From: Plotosus lineatus
Taxonomy: Eukaryota; Chordata; Actinopteri; Siluriformes; Plotosidae
DNA: 64,000 bases
NCBI GenBank assembly: GCA_024760905.1
Contig: CM045733.1
Span: forward strand, 35,171,501-35,235,500
Reading direction: 5' to 3'
Part shown: positions 1-10,659 of the stretch, piece after piece
Numbering within the stretch: position 1 is the stretch's first letter
Layout: every line of letters starts with the position of its first letter
Notes under the pieces: generated by a model
Told to the model about the DNA's origin: nothing
What the model saw: the letters and a program-made list of their open reading frames with translations, nothing else
Database searches by the model: none
Made by a program: the position numbers and the translations under genes

Positions 1-660
1 CTCTCCTTCTCTTCTAACTCACATCCTGCCTGTGGGGCATAAGCACAAACAACATTGAACATCACGCCTTCAATTTCTAACTTGAGACTCATCACTCTGT
101 CTGACACTCTTTTCACTTCTAGAACATTCCTGACAAACTCCTCCTTCAAGATGACTCCTACTCTATTTCTCTACCCATCCACACCATGAAAAAACAGCTT
201 AAACCCTGCTCCTAAGCTTCTAGCCTTGCTACCTTTCCACCTGGTCTCCTGAACACACAGTATGTCCACCTTCCTCCTCTGCATCATGTCAGCCAGCTCT
301 CTACCTTTTCCTGTCATAGTTCCAACATTCAAAGTCCCTACTTTCAGTCCTAGACTCATGCCTTTCCTCTTCTCTCTCTGCCTATGGACACGCCTCCCGC
401 CTCTCCTTCTTCGACGTCCTCGACCAACAGTGGTCCAATTTCCACCAGCACCCTGTTGGTTAACAGTACTGATGGTGGTGGTCGTTGCTAACCTGGGCCT
501 CAACCAATCCGTTATGAATTTTTTTGTCGTGACTCGCATATTTTGTTTGGCATTTGTTTTACACCAGATGCCCTTCCTGACGCAACCCTCTGCATTTATC
601 CGGGCTTGGGACCGGAGTGAGGGAGAGACACTGGCTTGTGCCCCTCCCTCACGGCTGCAT
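1..660 (-). mobile_element. RTE-clade LINE copy 1, 5' end only in window
   Basis: This is the 5' part of an RTE-clade non-LTR retrotransposon running leftward and cut by the window edge. It aligns throughout with 42190-42851 and 55975-56630. Its 5' terminus at 660 (..CGGCTGCAT on the plus strand) matches the terminus fixed by the target duplication of copy 3. An open frame at 539-171 holds the basic leader (RRRRRGGRR), the start of the APE endonuclease (VGTLNVGTM) and the QETRWKG motif. A stop follows directly after the DG of the next conserved block, so this copy cannot encode the full protein. Confidence 0.85.
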
Positions 661-756
661 TAAACTGTTGCATAAGCAATGAAAATCAGTTTCGCAGCTC
701 TTTGTTTAGCACCAATTATAAAAAAGAAAGTCCACAAAAGACAACTAAGGAACATT

Positions 757-1243
757 CAGGGATCCCTCACTTTTCGCGGTTAATTGGGTCCGAGACCCCC
801 TGTGACCACCAAATTCCGCGAAATAGGATCCCAACCACCCCACCCCCCTGGCTAACGTATATGTACATGTATATGTGTATATAATATCAATAAATACATA
901 TTCAATGCAATAATGCTTATAATAACATTTAAACATTTAAAAATAATGCATAATATGTAAATAAAATATAAATACACACATACAGACGTGCACACAAACG
1001 CAGGATGCGCACCTCACAAAAATGTACTCTAACTAGTTTTCATGGGAGGTTTTGGGTTGGTTTTTCCTGTGTTTGTTTAGGGGGGTGTTGCATAATTGGC
1101 CTTGTTTTTGTGGCATTTTCCTCAACTTTTTCGCCCATTCTTCCTTAATTTCCTTATTTTTTAATTCGATGAATATGTAAAAAAAAAAAACTCGAACTAC
1201 TGAAGCCACATGAATTGAAGCGCGAAGTAGCGAAGGATCTCTG
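757..1243. mobile_element. Pogo/Tigger-like MITE (about 487 bp)
   Basis: The ends form diverged terminal inverted repeats: CAGGGATCCCTCACTTTTCG at the left, and the reverse complement of the right end reads CAGAGATCCTTCGCTACTTCG. TA follows the right end; the base pair before the left end is TT, so the TA duplication is only half preserved. The interior is AT-rich with CA/TA-like simple sequence and a T-rich block at 1030-1180. No transposase is visible. The CAG(T/G)G.YCCYTCG end type is typical of pogo/Tigger elements in fish. Confidence 0.6.
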
Positions 1244-1639
1244 TATACTAAACTATATATGTGCATACACCTACATACGCATATACACACATATGTACAA
1301 ATATACAGTATATATGCATATATCCTACATACACAAATACAGTGGTACCTTGGTTCTCGAACTTAATCCGTTCCAAAAGGCTGTTCGAATTCCGATTTGT
1401 TTGAATTCCAAATCAGCTTTTCCCATTACAAACCATGTAAACGGTTTTCATCCATTCCAAGATGCTAAAAAACTACCCTTTTTAAACATAATGTTATTTC
1501 ATAATGTCAATTACATATCAAATAGGATATTAAATGTGAAACAATAGAACAAACACACAAAATTCTTCATAGATTCATTTATTTTGTGCCTTTTTTTGTT
1601 TGTTTTATGTTTATTTCCGAACCAGCCTTGACTTGCTTT

Positions 1640-1839
1640 AAAATACAACCTTCAGGATTCAAGCTAAGGTCTTTTTTCACCAAATCATCGTAGATTTCAT
1701 GAGCTTTGCAGCAGATCACATCCTCGCTCACATGATCTCCTGCTAACTGTTTCTTGTTTATGTATATGAGCAGTAATTTTTTCACTTCCTCCAGCACTTG
1801 CGGTCTTTGTTTGCTGATAAACGTCGAGTCTTTCGTCAC
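1640..1839 (-). pseudogene. Tigger transposase CENP-B-type HTH remnant
   Basis: This minus-strand frame starts at 1839 and keeps about 65 residues of the second DNA-binding helix domain of a Tigger transposase, with the conserved LEEVEKLL..WINEKQLAGD-like pattern and an ICCKAHEIYDDL segment. It runs out into non-homologous sequence (KQTKKGTK then stop at 1579). Its amino-terminal partner lies on the other side of the inserted Rex3. It is a relic, not a host gene. Confidence 0.75.
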
Positions 1840-1840
1840 A

Positions 1841-3318
1841 TCACGAGATCCACCCGGAATATCTCAGGGCTCTGGATGCTGTAGAACTGTCTTGGTTGAC
1901 ACGTCTCTGCAATATTGCGTGGTCATCGGGGGCTGTACCTCTGGATTGGCAAACTGGGGTGGTGGTCCTGATTTTTAAGAAGGGGGTACTGGAGGGTGTG
2001 TTCCAATTATCGGGGAATCACACTCCTCAGCCTACCTGGGAAAGTCTATGCAGGGGTACGACAGAGGTGGATCCGACCGATAGTCAAATCTCGGATTCAG
2101 GAGGAACAATGTGGTTTTCATCCTGGCTGTAGCACTCTTGACCAACTCTATATACTTCACAGGATTTTGGAGGGGGCATGGGAGTTTGCCCAATCTGTCC
2201 ACATGTGTTTTGTGGATTTGGAGAAGGCTTTCAATCGTGTCCCTTGAACAATCTTGTGGGGCGTGCTCCGGGAGTACGGCGTTCTGGACCCGTTGCTACG
2301 GGCCATTCGATCTCTGTATCACCAGAGCAAAGAGTTTGGTCTGTATTGGCAACAACAGGTTAAATTCGTTTCCGGTGGGAGTTGGAGTCCCCCAAGGCTG
2401 TCCTTTGTCACCGATTCTAGTCATAATTTTTATGGACAGACTTTCTAGGCACAGTCGAGGTGTTGAGGGGTTCTGGTTTGGTGGCCATCGGATCTCGTCT
2501 CTGCTTTTTGTGGATAATGTTGTCCTTTTGGCTTCATCAACTCGGGACCTCCAGCTCTCATTGGAGAGATTCGCAGCCAAGTGCGAAGCAGCCGGGATGA
2601 GAATCAGTACCTCCAAATCTAAGGCCATAGTTCTCAATCGGACAAGGGTGGAATGCACCCTCTGGGTTGGGAATGAGGTCCTGCCCCAAGTGGAGGAGTT
2701 TAAGTATCTTGGGGTCTTGTTCACCAGTGAGGGAAGGATGGAGCAGAAGATCGACAGGAGGATCGCTGCAGCCTCTGCTGTTAAGCGGCGCCTGTACCAG
2801 TCCGTCATGGTGAAGAAGGAGCTGAGCCGCTAGGCGAAACTCTGAATTTACCAGTCGATCTATGTTCCAATCCTCACCTATGGTCATGAGCTTTGGGTAG
2901 TGACCGAAAGAACAAGATTGCGAATACAAGTGGCTGAAACGAGCTTCCTTCGCCGGGTGGCGGGGTTCTCCCTTAGTGATAAGGTAAGCTCTACCATCCA
3001 TGGAGAGCTCGGAGTAGATTCGCTGTTCCTCCACATTGAGAGGAGCCAGTTGAGGTGGCTCGGGTATCTGGTCAGAATGCCTCCCGGACACCTCCCTGGT
3101 GTGATGTTTCAGGCATGTCCAACTGGGAAGAGACCCCGGGGTCAACCTAGAAAACGCTGGAGGGACTATGTATCTCGGCTTGTCTGGGACCGCCTCGGTG
3201 TCCCACCGGGAAAGATGGAGGAAGTGGCTGGGGAGAGGGACGTCTGGACCTCTTTGCTTAGGTTGCTGCCCCCGCAACCCAACCCTGGACTTAGCGGAAG
3301 AAGATGATGATGATGAAG
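1841..3318 (+). mobile_element. Rex3 (RTE-clade) LINE, 5'-truncated
   Basis: TGGCAAACTGGGGTGGTGGT at 1948-1967 and the reverse complement of CGGTGACAAAGGACAGCCTTGGG at about 2391-2413 match the sites used by the standard fish Rex3 primers. The reverse transcriptase reads GVGVPQGCPLSP and continues to a carboxy-terminal block containing CPTGKRPRGQPRKRW. The element ends in a GAAGAAGATGATGATGATGA tail, as Rex3 copies do. It is inserted in a Tigger element, and no clear target duplication was found. The 5' endonuclease half is missing. Confidence 0.9.
2111..3307 (+). pseudogene. Rex3 reverse transcriptase, inactivated
   Basis: The RT frame is spread over several registers: 1996-2247 (finger region, QCGFHPGCSTLDQLY and FVDLEKAFNRV), 2111-2833 (palm region), then after a stop at 2831-2833 the 2900-3307 block (TERTRLRIQVAETSFLRRVAG). 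The catalytic box that should read FADD is FVDN at about 2508-2519, so the second catalytic aspartate is lost. A nonsense codon follows KKELSR. The reverse-strand open frames here are antisense shadows. Confidence 0.85.
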
Positions 3319-3961
3319 CTCAGTAACACACACACCTGATTCATGCTTAGCTCTCAGCTCTTTCTTAAACACAACAGTTTTCCGCACAACTGACCTTTTC
3401 TCATTTCTTTCTTTGGAGACATGTTTATTAGCTAATCTAATCAAGTAAACAAAAAACACAGTATATTGTACTTTGTAGAACAGGAGCAAGCACATCCACA
3501 TGCACACAGTGGTCAAGTAGAGTCAAAAGAGACCGATTTCTGGAAGTCGTGCACTTTTCCTCACTCTTGGTCTCGTTTTTTTCTCTCGCATTTTTCGAGT
3601 TCAACTTCTGAATTTTGTTCGACTTCCAAGACAAAAAAATCCCAGATTTTTTTGTTTGAATTCCGATTTGTTCGACCTCCAAAGCTTTTGAGAACCGAGG
3701 TACCACTGTATATCCATTCACATATTCACATATCCACTCACATATTTCAAGAGTATACATACATTCATATACTCACACCTATTCACACATATACAGAGGG
3801 GTGAATGATACGTCAAATTTGGTAGGGGATTTAATTATAAGGTGCATGGTTCTAAAATGCTATGATGATTGAGAACTTCTCCAAACATGAGTTTTGCACT
3901 TGAAACTTGAACACAAGTATTGCACATAGATATAAGTATCGTACTGTCTTATTCTAATTGG

Positions 3962-4319
3962 GGCAGTGGTGGTGTAGTGGATAGGGCACAAGATCGCTGA
4001 TCCTAAGGTTGGGGGTTCGAGTCCCCACAAGGTTGTCACTGACCCCCCCCACCCCACCCCCCACCCCCGGTGCAGCCAACTGGGTTATCAAAGGCCAGCC
4101 ATGTCTCTCACTGTCTATGGTGAGAGGCATGTAAAAGAACCATTGCTGACTTTCGTAAAGAGTAGGCTGCAAAGCCGTCAGCGTGTTTCTGTCCCTTGCT
4201 AAAAGGGTTGTGACAGGAAGGGCATCTGACGTAAAAACCTCTGCCAAATCAAACGTGCGAATCAGATGATTGTGGCAACTCCCGAGTTAAAGGGAAAAAG
4301 CAGAAAAGAAGACAGACAG
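3962..4319 (+). mobile_element. SINE-A variant with RTE tail, complete
   Basis: This 358-bp element lies between perfect 17-bp target duplications (ACTGTCTTATTCTAATT at 3945-3961 and 4320-4336). It starts with a tRNA-like head with an A box (GTGGTGTAGTGG) and B box (GGTTCGAGTCC), then shares the SINE-A core (TGGGTTATCAAAGGC..CAGCCGTGTTTCTG-like) up to about 4192. From about 4205 it departs from other SINE-A copies. One segment resembles the RTE 5' end (GACAGGAAGGGCATCTGACG) and is followed by an RTE 3'-like tail (GTGGCAACTCCCGAG..AAAGGGAAAAAGC). This suggests mobilisation by the RTE LINE. A C-rich run at 4044-4070 is internal. Confidence 0.85.
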
Positions 4320-4336
4320 ACTGTCTTATTCTAATT

Positions 4337-5016
4337 AAAACACTTGTCAGCACGCTGTTCACAAAGAAATTCTAGTTTAAATTGCAGTTGATTTTCAGAT
4401 CAAAGATACCCCAAAGATAGCACAGCAACTACAGCAGACTTTCAAAGGTTTTTATTTTTTCACAGCTAGCAGAAAGCTAGGAGTTTTGAACATGACCTAC
4501 TGAATTCACACAGCTGCTTTCTTCTTCTCGTCTCTCTCCCTCAGCCTTTCCCTGAAGGTTTGTTGTGTGCAATGCATGCTAATACCTAATCAGTCTTCGC
4601 TTTGTAATCTCTAAATGGGAGGAAATACTTCAGCTCTATGTCGATATTGCTTAGCAATATGTGATAAACATACAGAATTTATGCTATTTGTACATATCTG
4701 AAATCAATAAAATAAAAGTATGGAAGTCTACATATAGGGCATTTCTTAGAAATAAGTTAAGTACACACATCTGTTCTTAAAAGTTAAAAACTGTTAAGCT
4801 TCAGGAGTTCATGCTTCTGAAGACAAGAGAATAAATCTGCATTTAAGCAGTGATCTTGCTGACATTACAACTTAGCTCAACATGGTTCAAGAAACTCATC
4901 CCATGAGCAGCACAAGGTTGTAAGTGGCATTGGTATTGATTGGTACTGTTTGAAGGAAAAATGCCTTTGAAAGTTTTAAATTGCCTGAAAAATCTTAAAT
5001 TGCCTGTAATATTGTT
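4337..5016. other. Unique intronic sequence, no feature seen
   Basis: AT-rich sequence without a recognisable exon, RNA gene or repeat. A short minus frame at 5031-4843 has no recognisable product. Confidence 0.4.
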
Positions 5017-5099
5017 TTTTCTGGGTAACACAGTTGTAGAATTATATTAATATTCCATAGTAAAATTAACATAATTCTATAATTGTGTAACCCAGAAAA
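5017..5099. repeat. Inverted repeat / hairpin, possible tiny MITE
   Basis: Two arms of about 34 nt (TTTTCTGGGTAACACAGTTG.. and its near reverse complement ending ..GTGTAACCCAGAAAA) enclose a loop of about 13 nt. Roughly four positions mismatch. The unit could be a solo foldback MITE or a structured palindrome; no target duplication is clear. Confidence 0.6.
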
Positions 5100-5628
5100 C
5101 AGAGATTACAGAATCACTTCACTGGAGAGTCCCACATAAGATTTATAAGTGCCTGAATATGTAAGTTAATATTTATAAAGCATGCATGTAAATAAAAAAT
5201 AGTTTAAAATGAAACCAATGGCATTAGATATTTAATGTGGTCAGTAAATGCATTTTATTATGAAGCAATGTGGATCCTAAACCCCTCTCCACTTGACAAA
5301 ATCTGAAGGGCTTGTGCTGAAACTTTGATATATCATCAGCTTATTATGTTATCCTGACAAAAATGTTCCTGTAAATAGATAACCGGACAGGTATTCTATA
5401 CATTCCGATGAGCTCTTTCACTTAGTCATTAGCTTGTCTTGACCAAAAAGACGTTTTTTAGCTTCCTATAGTGTAATCTGCTTCCCTTCCATTAGAATCT
5501 GAATCAAAATCAGAATACTGTATTGATCCCAGAGGAAATTGTGTGTACACAGTTGCTCCATAGATAGTAAAAATGAAATAATGATAGTCTTGATAAAGAA
5601 AAAAATGTCAAAAATTACAAATACACAA

Positions 5629-5632
<4 letters not shown>
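5100..5632. other. Unique sequence with one short fish repeat fragment
   Basis: Nothing coding is seen. At about 5500-5570 the sequence (AATCAGAATACTGTATTGATC, CCAGAGGAAATTGTGTG, GTTGCTCC) matches a motif common in teleost interspersed repeats; I cannot name the family. Confidence 0.4.
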
Positions 5633-5685
<53 letters not shown>

Positions 5686-5697
5686 TATATATATATA
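5633..5697. repeat. (AC)n then (AT)n microsatellite
   Basis: About 23 AC units run into a short AT stretch. The reverse-strand frame of alternating Cys/Val is an artefact of the repeat. Confidence 0.95.
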
Positions 5698-6149
5698 CGA
5701 TAGAATTATAAGCCCCTGAAGCTGTAAAAAATGTCACGTGTGGGTTTTATGACCAAACTTTTAAGGCCTATATTTTCTAATCTATGAGTAATTGAAGGCT
5801 AATCTTTTGAATAGTGGGAAGAAACATGTATGGCTACATGTAAAAAATAAATCAGTTAATTTTGAGGGGTGACCTGCAGACCCTTTGTTGAGTTGTAAAT
5901 GGTATGACCTTCTTTTAAATTACACGTGTCAGACTCTGTCGGAGGAAATGTTATATCGAGTATTTTACCTGTGATAACTAGAGACACTAGGTGAATCTGT
6001 GTGCTACCTGTCTAGATAGGGCTGCTAGCTGGTGCTAGATTGGTCCACTAGCAGGAATCAATTATCAGAAGATTTGGGACTTTTAAGGTGCTGTATTTAT
6101 TAATTCATACTTAAAACACTCTCACTCATTCACTCACCCACTTATTTGC

Positions 6150-6445
6150 TGATGTGCTTTATTCCAGCTGACACTGGGCAAAGGCGCTATATACCCGGAA
6201 CAGTTCGCAAAACCATCGCAAGGCGAACACACACCCAACCATTCACACTCACATCCACAGGCAATATTGAATAGTTAATTAGTCAAATATTCATGTTTTT
6301 GGACTGTGGGATGAAAGTACCCAGAGGAAACCCACACAAGCAAAGGGAGAACTTCAAAAGTCCACAAAGAAAAACAGCCCAGTATTCAAACCCAGGACCT
6401 TCTTGCTGTGAGTTGGAAATGCTAACAACCACACCACCAACCAAT
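6150..6445 (-). mobile_element. SINE-B copy, diverged
   Basis: Read on the minus strand this has the SINE-B order: tRNA-like head ending in a B-box-like GGTTTGAATACTGG, then GTGTGGGTTTCCTCTGGGTA, CAGTCCAAAAACATGA, and a tail resembling CAGTGTCAGCTGGAATAAAG. It belongs to the fish tRNA-headed SINE type that carries the CTGTGTGGAGTTTGCATGTT block in better copies at 31813 and 57575. Confidence 0.65.
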
Positions 6446-6474
6446 ATTCAAAACATAAAAGCTGATTTTTCATT

Positions 6475-6600
6475 CATCCATCCATTTTCTGAACCACATG
6501 ATCTAATTAGGGTGGCGGTGAGGTTGGCACCCATCTCAGCTGACTCTGGGTAAGGGTGGGATATACCGGGACAACTCGCCAGGTCATTTCAAGGCTGAAA
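6475..6600 (-). mobile_element. SINE tail fragment
   Basis: The reverse complement of CATTTTCTGAACCACATG.. ..CACCCATCTCAGCTGACTC is the common 3' tail shared by SINE-A and SINE-B. The head is missing. Confidence 0.6.
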
Positions 6601-7058
6601 GATGATTCTTCTCTCCTGAAAATCTTAAAATTATACAAGGTAACAAACCAAAAGTCATATGAAGCATCTTTGGGTTTGTCTTCCATTTTCTGCTAATTTC
6701 CAATATACATTCTGGGATACTTGACTAGAAAAGTCCACAAAAGTCACCTCTGATGCATCTTTGATCATATAGAATACTTCCAATATTTTATCTGAGTGTA
6801 AGTACAGAGAAGAATGCATTTTGAGAAATGCCCATAATATTTTATCTACACCAGAGTTTGTCACTGACTTCATTTCAAGAGCACATACAACTTTCAAGTA
6901 CTAGTTCTCATATCCTACTAAAACTCCTCACTAATTCCTGTTCAACTTATCCTCATTATATTGGGTAGGCAAAAAATAGCAAATCTTAACATTCAATAGT
7001 TCTAAAACTCTTGACCATATTCTTGTATATATTTTCCAGATTTAACACGCAAACATTC

Positions 7059-7724
7059 ATCATTTTCTGTAACCGCTTAATCCTAATTATGGTCACGGGG
7101 AGGCTGGTGCCCATCCCAGCCGACTCCAAGCAAGGGCAGAGTACACCCTGGACAGCTTGCCAGGCCATCATAGGCGGAAACATGCTGACGGCTTTGCAGC
7201 TACTCTTGTCGAAATTCAGCAATGGTTCTTTTACATGCTTCACACCATAGAGAGTGAGAGACATGGCCGCCTTTGATAACCCAGTTAGCTTCACTGGGGG
7301 GTACAGTGACAATCTTGTGAAGAGTGGGACTCGAACCCACAGCCTTATATCCCCATTTCACTGGAGCACGGCAGACTTACGGAAGCAAAAATGTCACCTG
7401 CAAACGTTCCGCAATTATTCCTCATCCCTCATCTTCAGTGTCATTCCATGTGATTCCGTAGTTATTCCTCGAGTCTTCCTCCACTTCCGTATGCTTCCAG
7501 CAGGACAAAATATTCTGTGAACATGCTTTTGAAGATGTTCAAAAGCACGTTCACAGAAAAAAAAAAAATCCATGTACACATTTTCCGTGTAAAAATGCTG
7601 AAGCTCTTCCGTAGACTGCGTTCCGCACCTTTCCGCTACGATCCTTGCATGCTGTAGTCCAATGAAAGAGGAGTATTAGGATCAGCGATCCAGCACCCTA
7701 TACCACTCGGCCTCCACTGCCCCG
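7059..7724 (-). mobile_element. SINE-A copy split by a MITE
   Basis: The tail and core lie at 7059-7347 and the head resumes at 7676-7724 (ATCAGCGATCCAGCACCC on the plus strand). The interruption falls just after the B box, in the sequence that reads CCTTAGGATCAGCGATCC in uninterrupted copies. ACATTC at 7053-7058 and 7725-7730 may be a short target duplication. Confidence 0.8.
7348..7675. mobile_element. MITE nested in SINE-A (TTA duplication, PIF/Harbinger-like)
   Basis: The 328-bp insert is flanked by TTA (7345-7347 and 7676-7678). Its ends are imperfect inverted repeats: TATCCCCATTTCACTGGA at the left, and TACTCCTCTTTCATTGGA as the reverse complement of the right end, 13 of 18 matching. 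A 42-bp hairpin sits at 7515-7556. A 3-bp TTA duplication suggests the PIF/Harbinger group, but no transposase is present, so the assignment is tentative. Confidence 0.65.
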
Positions 7725-7730
7725 ACATTC

Positions 7731-8346
7731 TTAGTTATTCCTCCTAATTTCAAGTTAATATCATAAATGTCTTTTGAATGGGAGCAAAATCAAAATTAAA
7801 GATAAAATATTTCAGTATCGGACATCTACCTCTGCCATGATGCAACATGTCAGGTGTCAGGAGCAGTGATGCAACAGGTGTTTCACCTGTCAGTAAAGTG
7901 TAGTGTGGGAATACCATATGGCTTTGCTGACAAAGTTTAGAAAATAACAGTATGAAATGATATAACCTCTGCCAGTTGATTTGGAGATTTGCAAAATCAA
8001 TTAAAAATCTATAAAGGGTGCATGGAAAATTTAGTGAGGAAGAACTGAAGGCTAGAATAAAAGCGAGCTGGTAATAGATCACAATCAATGAGATTTGAAG
8101 TTCAGCTGGATTCTGAATACTGGAAAAAAAAACAGGACATTAGGTAGGACTATTTTCCAGCACTGTAATTTTGAAGAATCAATTTTAATTTTGTGTTAAT
8201 TCACATTCTATTTGACATGAACTGAATATTTTTAGGAATTAGTAGAATATCTGCTTGGTAAATCCTGTGCATATAAGATTATGTCCAAGGGTTTAAGAAT
8301 TATTGAATGTGAAACTTTGTACAATTTTTCAGACCACTATACAGTA
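7731..8346. other. No feature seen
   Basis: About 600 bp of AT-rich sequence. The minus frame at 8088-7750 has no recognisable domain. Confidence 0.4.
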
Positions 8347-8399
8347 ATCATTTCATTGTTGTTGTTTAGCAGTCCGTCGTGGCCGACGGTGACGTAGAA

Positions 8400-8480
8400 G
8401 GCATTGTCCGATGCCGGTGACATTGATGTGAGAACATCCCGGAATTGGAGATGAAGCTTCTGCCACAGACGTCACACACA
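8400..8480 (-). pseudogene. LINE carboxy-terminal C2H2 zinc finger
   Basis: The minus strand reads ATVCDVCGRSFISNSGMFSH followed by QCHRH, a Cys-x2-Cys-x12-His-x3-His finger just before the 3' end of the LINE. Such a finger after the RT is seen in some LINE clades and is thought to help bind RNA or target DNA. It is in a different register from the RT frame because of intervening frameshifts. Confidence 0.65.
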
Positions 8481-8989
8481 GTGGCCGCCTAATTCGTCAC
8501 TGTTGGCTGGCTCATTCGCGCCCTCTTGTCTGTTCAGTCTTTTACATTTCTTTCTTGGATTGCATCTGCAGCACCGCCCACAACTGTTCTCCACGCTTTC
8601 CTGTCTTCAACAGCTTGTCTCCAGTTGGTGAATTCGTCAATGTTCTTGAGGCACTTCTTGAACATGTCTTTATACCTCAACCTCGGAGCTCCAGTCTTTC
8701 TGGTGTGTTGTCGAAGTTTATCTTACAGGACAGCCTTCGGAAGCATGTTTTCTGACATGCACACAACGTGCCCAGTTCACCTTCGCTGGGAGGTGGTGAT
8801 CAGCTCTTCTATGCTAGGAATGCTCTTCTCAGGATCTTGAAGTTCGATACGTGATCTTGCCACGAGATGTTCATGAGCTGACGGAGGTGTCTTTGCTGGA
8901 AGGTGTCCAATCGCGTCAAATGATGTCTATAGAGAGTCCAGGTCTCACATCCGTACAGGAGGGTTGGAAGCACAATCGCTCTGTAGGCC

Positions 8990-10401
8990 TTAATCTTGGT
9001 CTTCAGACAAATGTCCTCCTCGTCCCAAAGTCAGTTTCGAAATTTTCCGAAAGCTGTTGCGGGCAGTTTGAGTTCTTCTTGCAATCTCAGGATCAACAGT
9101 TCCGTTGTTAGATATGGTACTGCCCAGGTACGTAATCTTTTCAACTTCCGCAAGTGGTGCGCCATCAAGTAGCACCTCCCTGGGGGTCACTGCGTTGATG
9201 TGAGTGTCCTGAATCAGTACTTCGGTCTTCTTGCAGTTGATAGTTAGTCCGAATCTCTTAGAGGCATCAGCGAATGCAGTCACCAAGCTTTGCATTGCTT
9301 GCAGACTGTGTGTCATGAGCGCCGAGTCGTCTGTGAATAGAAGCTCTTGGTTAAGTACTTCACGCGTCTTGCTTTTTGCTTGTAGATGTCTGAGGTTGAA
9401 TAGATCGCCATCACTTCTTGTTCGCATGTATAAATCTCCAAGTTCTTCTGGCATGCTCCATAGAACTCCGGCTCGGAAAATTGTGAAGAGTCTTCGAGTG
9501 AGAACACAGCACTGCTTCACACCATGCCCAACATTGAACGAGTCCGAGCATTCGTTGCGACACAGAATGCGAGCAGTCATACCACTATGAAAGCTGAGCA
9601 CAGTGTTGACAAATTTCTCTGGACACCCATAACGAGCAAGAAGTTTCCATAGAATCTCTCTGTCCACTGTGTCAAATGCCTTGCTGAAATCCACAAACGT
9701 TGCAGTTAGAGGCTGCCGCTGTTCCGTTGACTTTTCCTGTAGCTGCCCGAGTGTGAATATCATGTCTTGGGTGGATCGTTGGCTCTGAATCAGCACTGAC
9801 TCTCAGGGAGGATGGCTTCTGCAAGAGACTGGAGTCAGTTCAGCAGAAATTTGGCCAGAATCTTTCCTGCTGTGGACAGCAATGAGGTTCCTCTGTAAGT
9901 TATGCAGTCAGTACACTCGCTCTTTCTTTTGTAGATTGTGACAATGATAGTGTCCTTGAAATCTTGGGGGACTCCTTCACTTGAGGACCAGATGTTGCAG
10001 AACAGTTGAAGCAGCTGATGCCTTAGAGCTGTTCCTCCGTACTTCCAGACTTCAGCTGGTATGCCATCTGGACCTGCATCTTTTCCGTTTTTCATCTTCT
10101 TGATGGCTAATTCCAGCTCTTCTGCAGTTGGGGGTTCACCCATGCCATGCCTCATAAGCAGCTGTGGTATTTCACCAGCACTGTCCTCGGAGGTGGCCTC
10201 TAGATTCAGCAGAAGTTCAAAGTGTTTCTTCCATTTCTCCATTATGTTGCTCTTCTGTGTATGAAGCACCGCACCATCCATGCTCGTCACAGGCTCGAGG
10301 CAGGCACCTTGTGGCTCGTAGACTACTTTCAGAGATGCGAAGAACGCTTTGGAGTTGTTTCGTCTGCTAGTCACTGGATTTTGCTTGTCTTCATCAGCCA
10401 C
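8990..10401 (-). pseudogene. LINE reverse transcriptase (two frame blocks)
   Basis: The amino-terminal block (10401-9835) contains KKMKNGKDAGPDGIPAEVWK, the linker typical before the RT palm. The second block (9796-8990) contains FVDFSKAFDTVDREILW, GVKQCCVL where GVKQGCVL is usual, and FTDDSALM, which retains both catalytic aspartates. YLGSTISNNGTVDPEIARR is the thumb region. Frameshifts or stops separate the blocks from each other and from the finger. Confidence 0.85.
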
Positions 10402-10659
10402 CAGTTGTCCTTTATCGCTCGCAACTTCCGTTGAAGTTCTGTTCTTGCCACCTTATATTGGTTTTTCAAAGCTCTCGTGCAATGGCTGCCCAGAGTCTGC
10501 TGGAACAGAGCATTTTTTCTGGTGATGAGAGCTGTGATCTCTTCTTCAGATGCATCGAAACTTTCTGGTGTCTCCTGTTGGGTTTGCCAAGGACCTCTGC
10601 GGCAGTGCTGTCGACTGCGTCTTTCAAGTCCTTCCACTGTTCCTCTACGGTACCAATTG

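Larger units (their letters stand above)
1340..3708 (-). mobile_element. Tigger (pogo-type) DNA transposon split by Rex3
   Basis: Terminal inverted repeats start CAGTGGTACCTTGGTTCTCG at 1340 and, reverse-complemented, CAGTGGTACCTCGGTTCTCA at 3708, flanked by TA at 1338-1339 and 3709-3710. Two pieces of transposase DNA-binding domain remain on the minus strand. Near 3330-3420 there is a psq-type helix (FKKELRAKHESGV.VTEL). At 1839-1640 there is the CENP-B-type helix (RPQVLEEVKKLLLIYINKKQ, then AGDHVSEDVICCKA). The Rex3 insertion lies between the two helices. The DDE catalytic part is absent, so the element was already internally deleted. Confidence 0.85.

Noticed and set aside
2296..3277. Minus-strand frames of 170 and 239 codons
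   Set aside because: Shadows of the Rex3 RT, whose plus-strand motifs are clear.
3962..4030. Possible tRNA gene (A and B boxes present)
   Set aside because: The same head recurs at more than ten places, each followed by a SINE body; no cloverleaf with acceptor stem was found.
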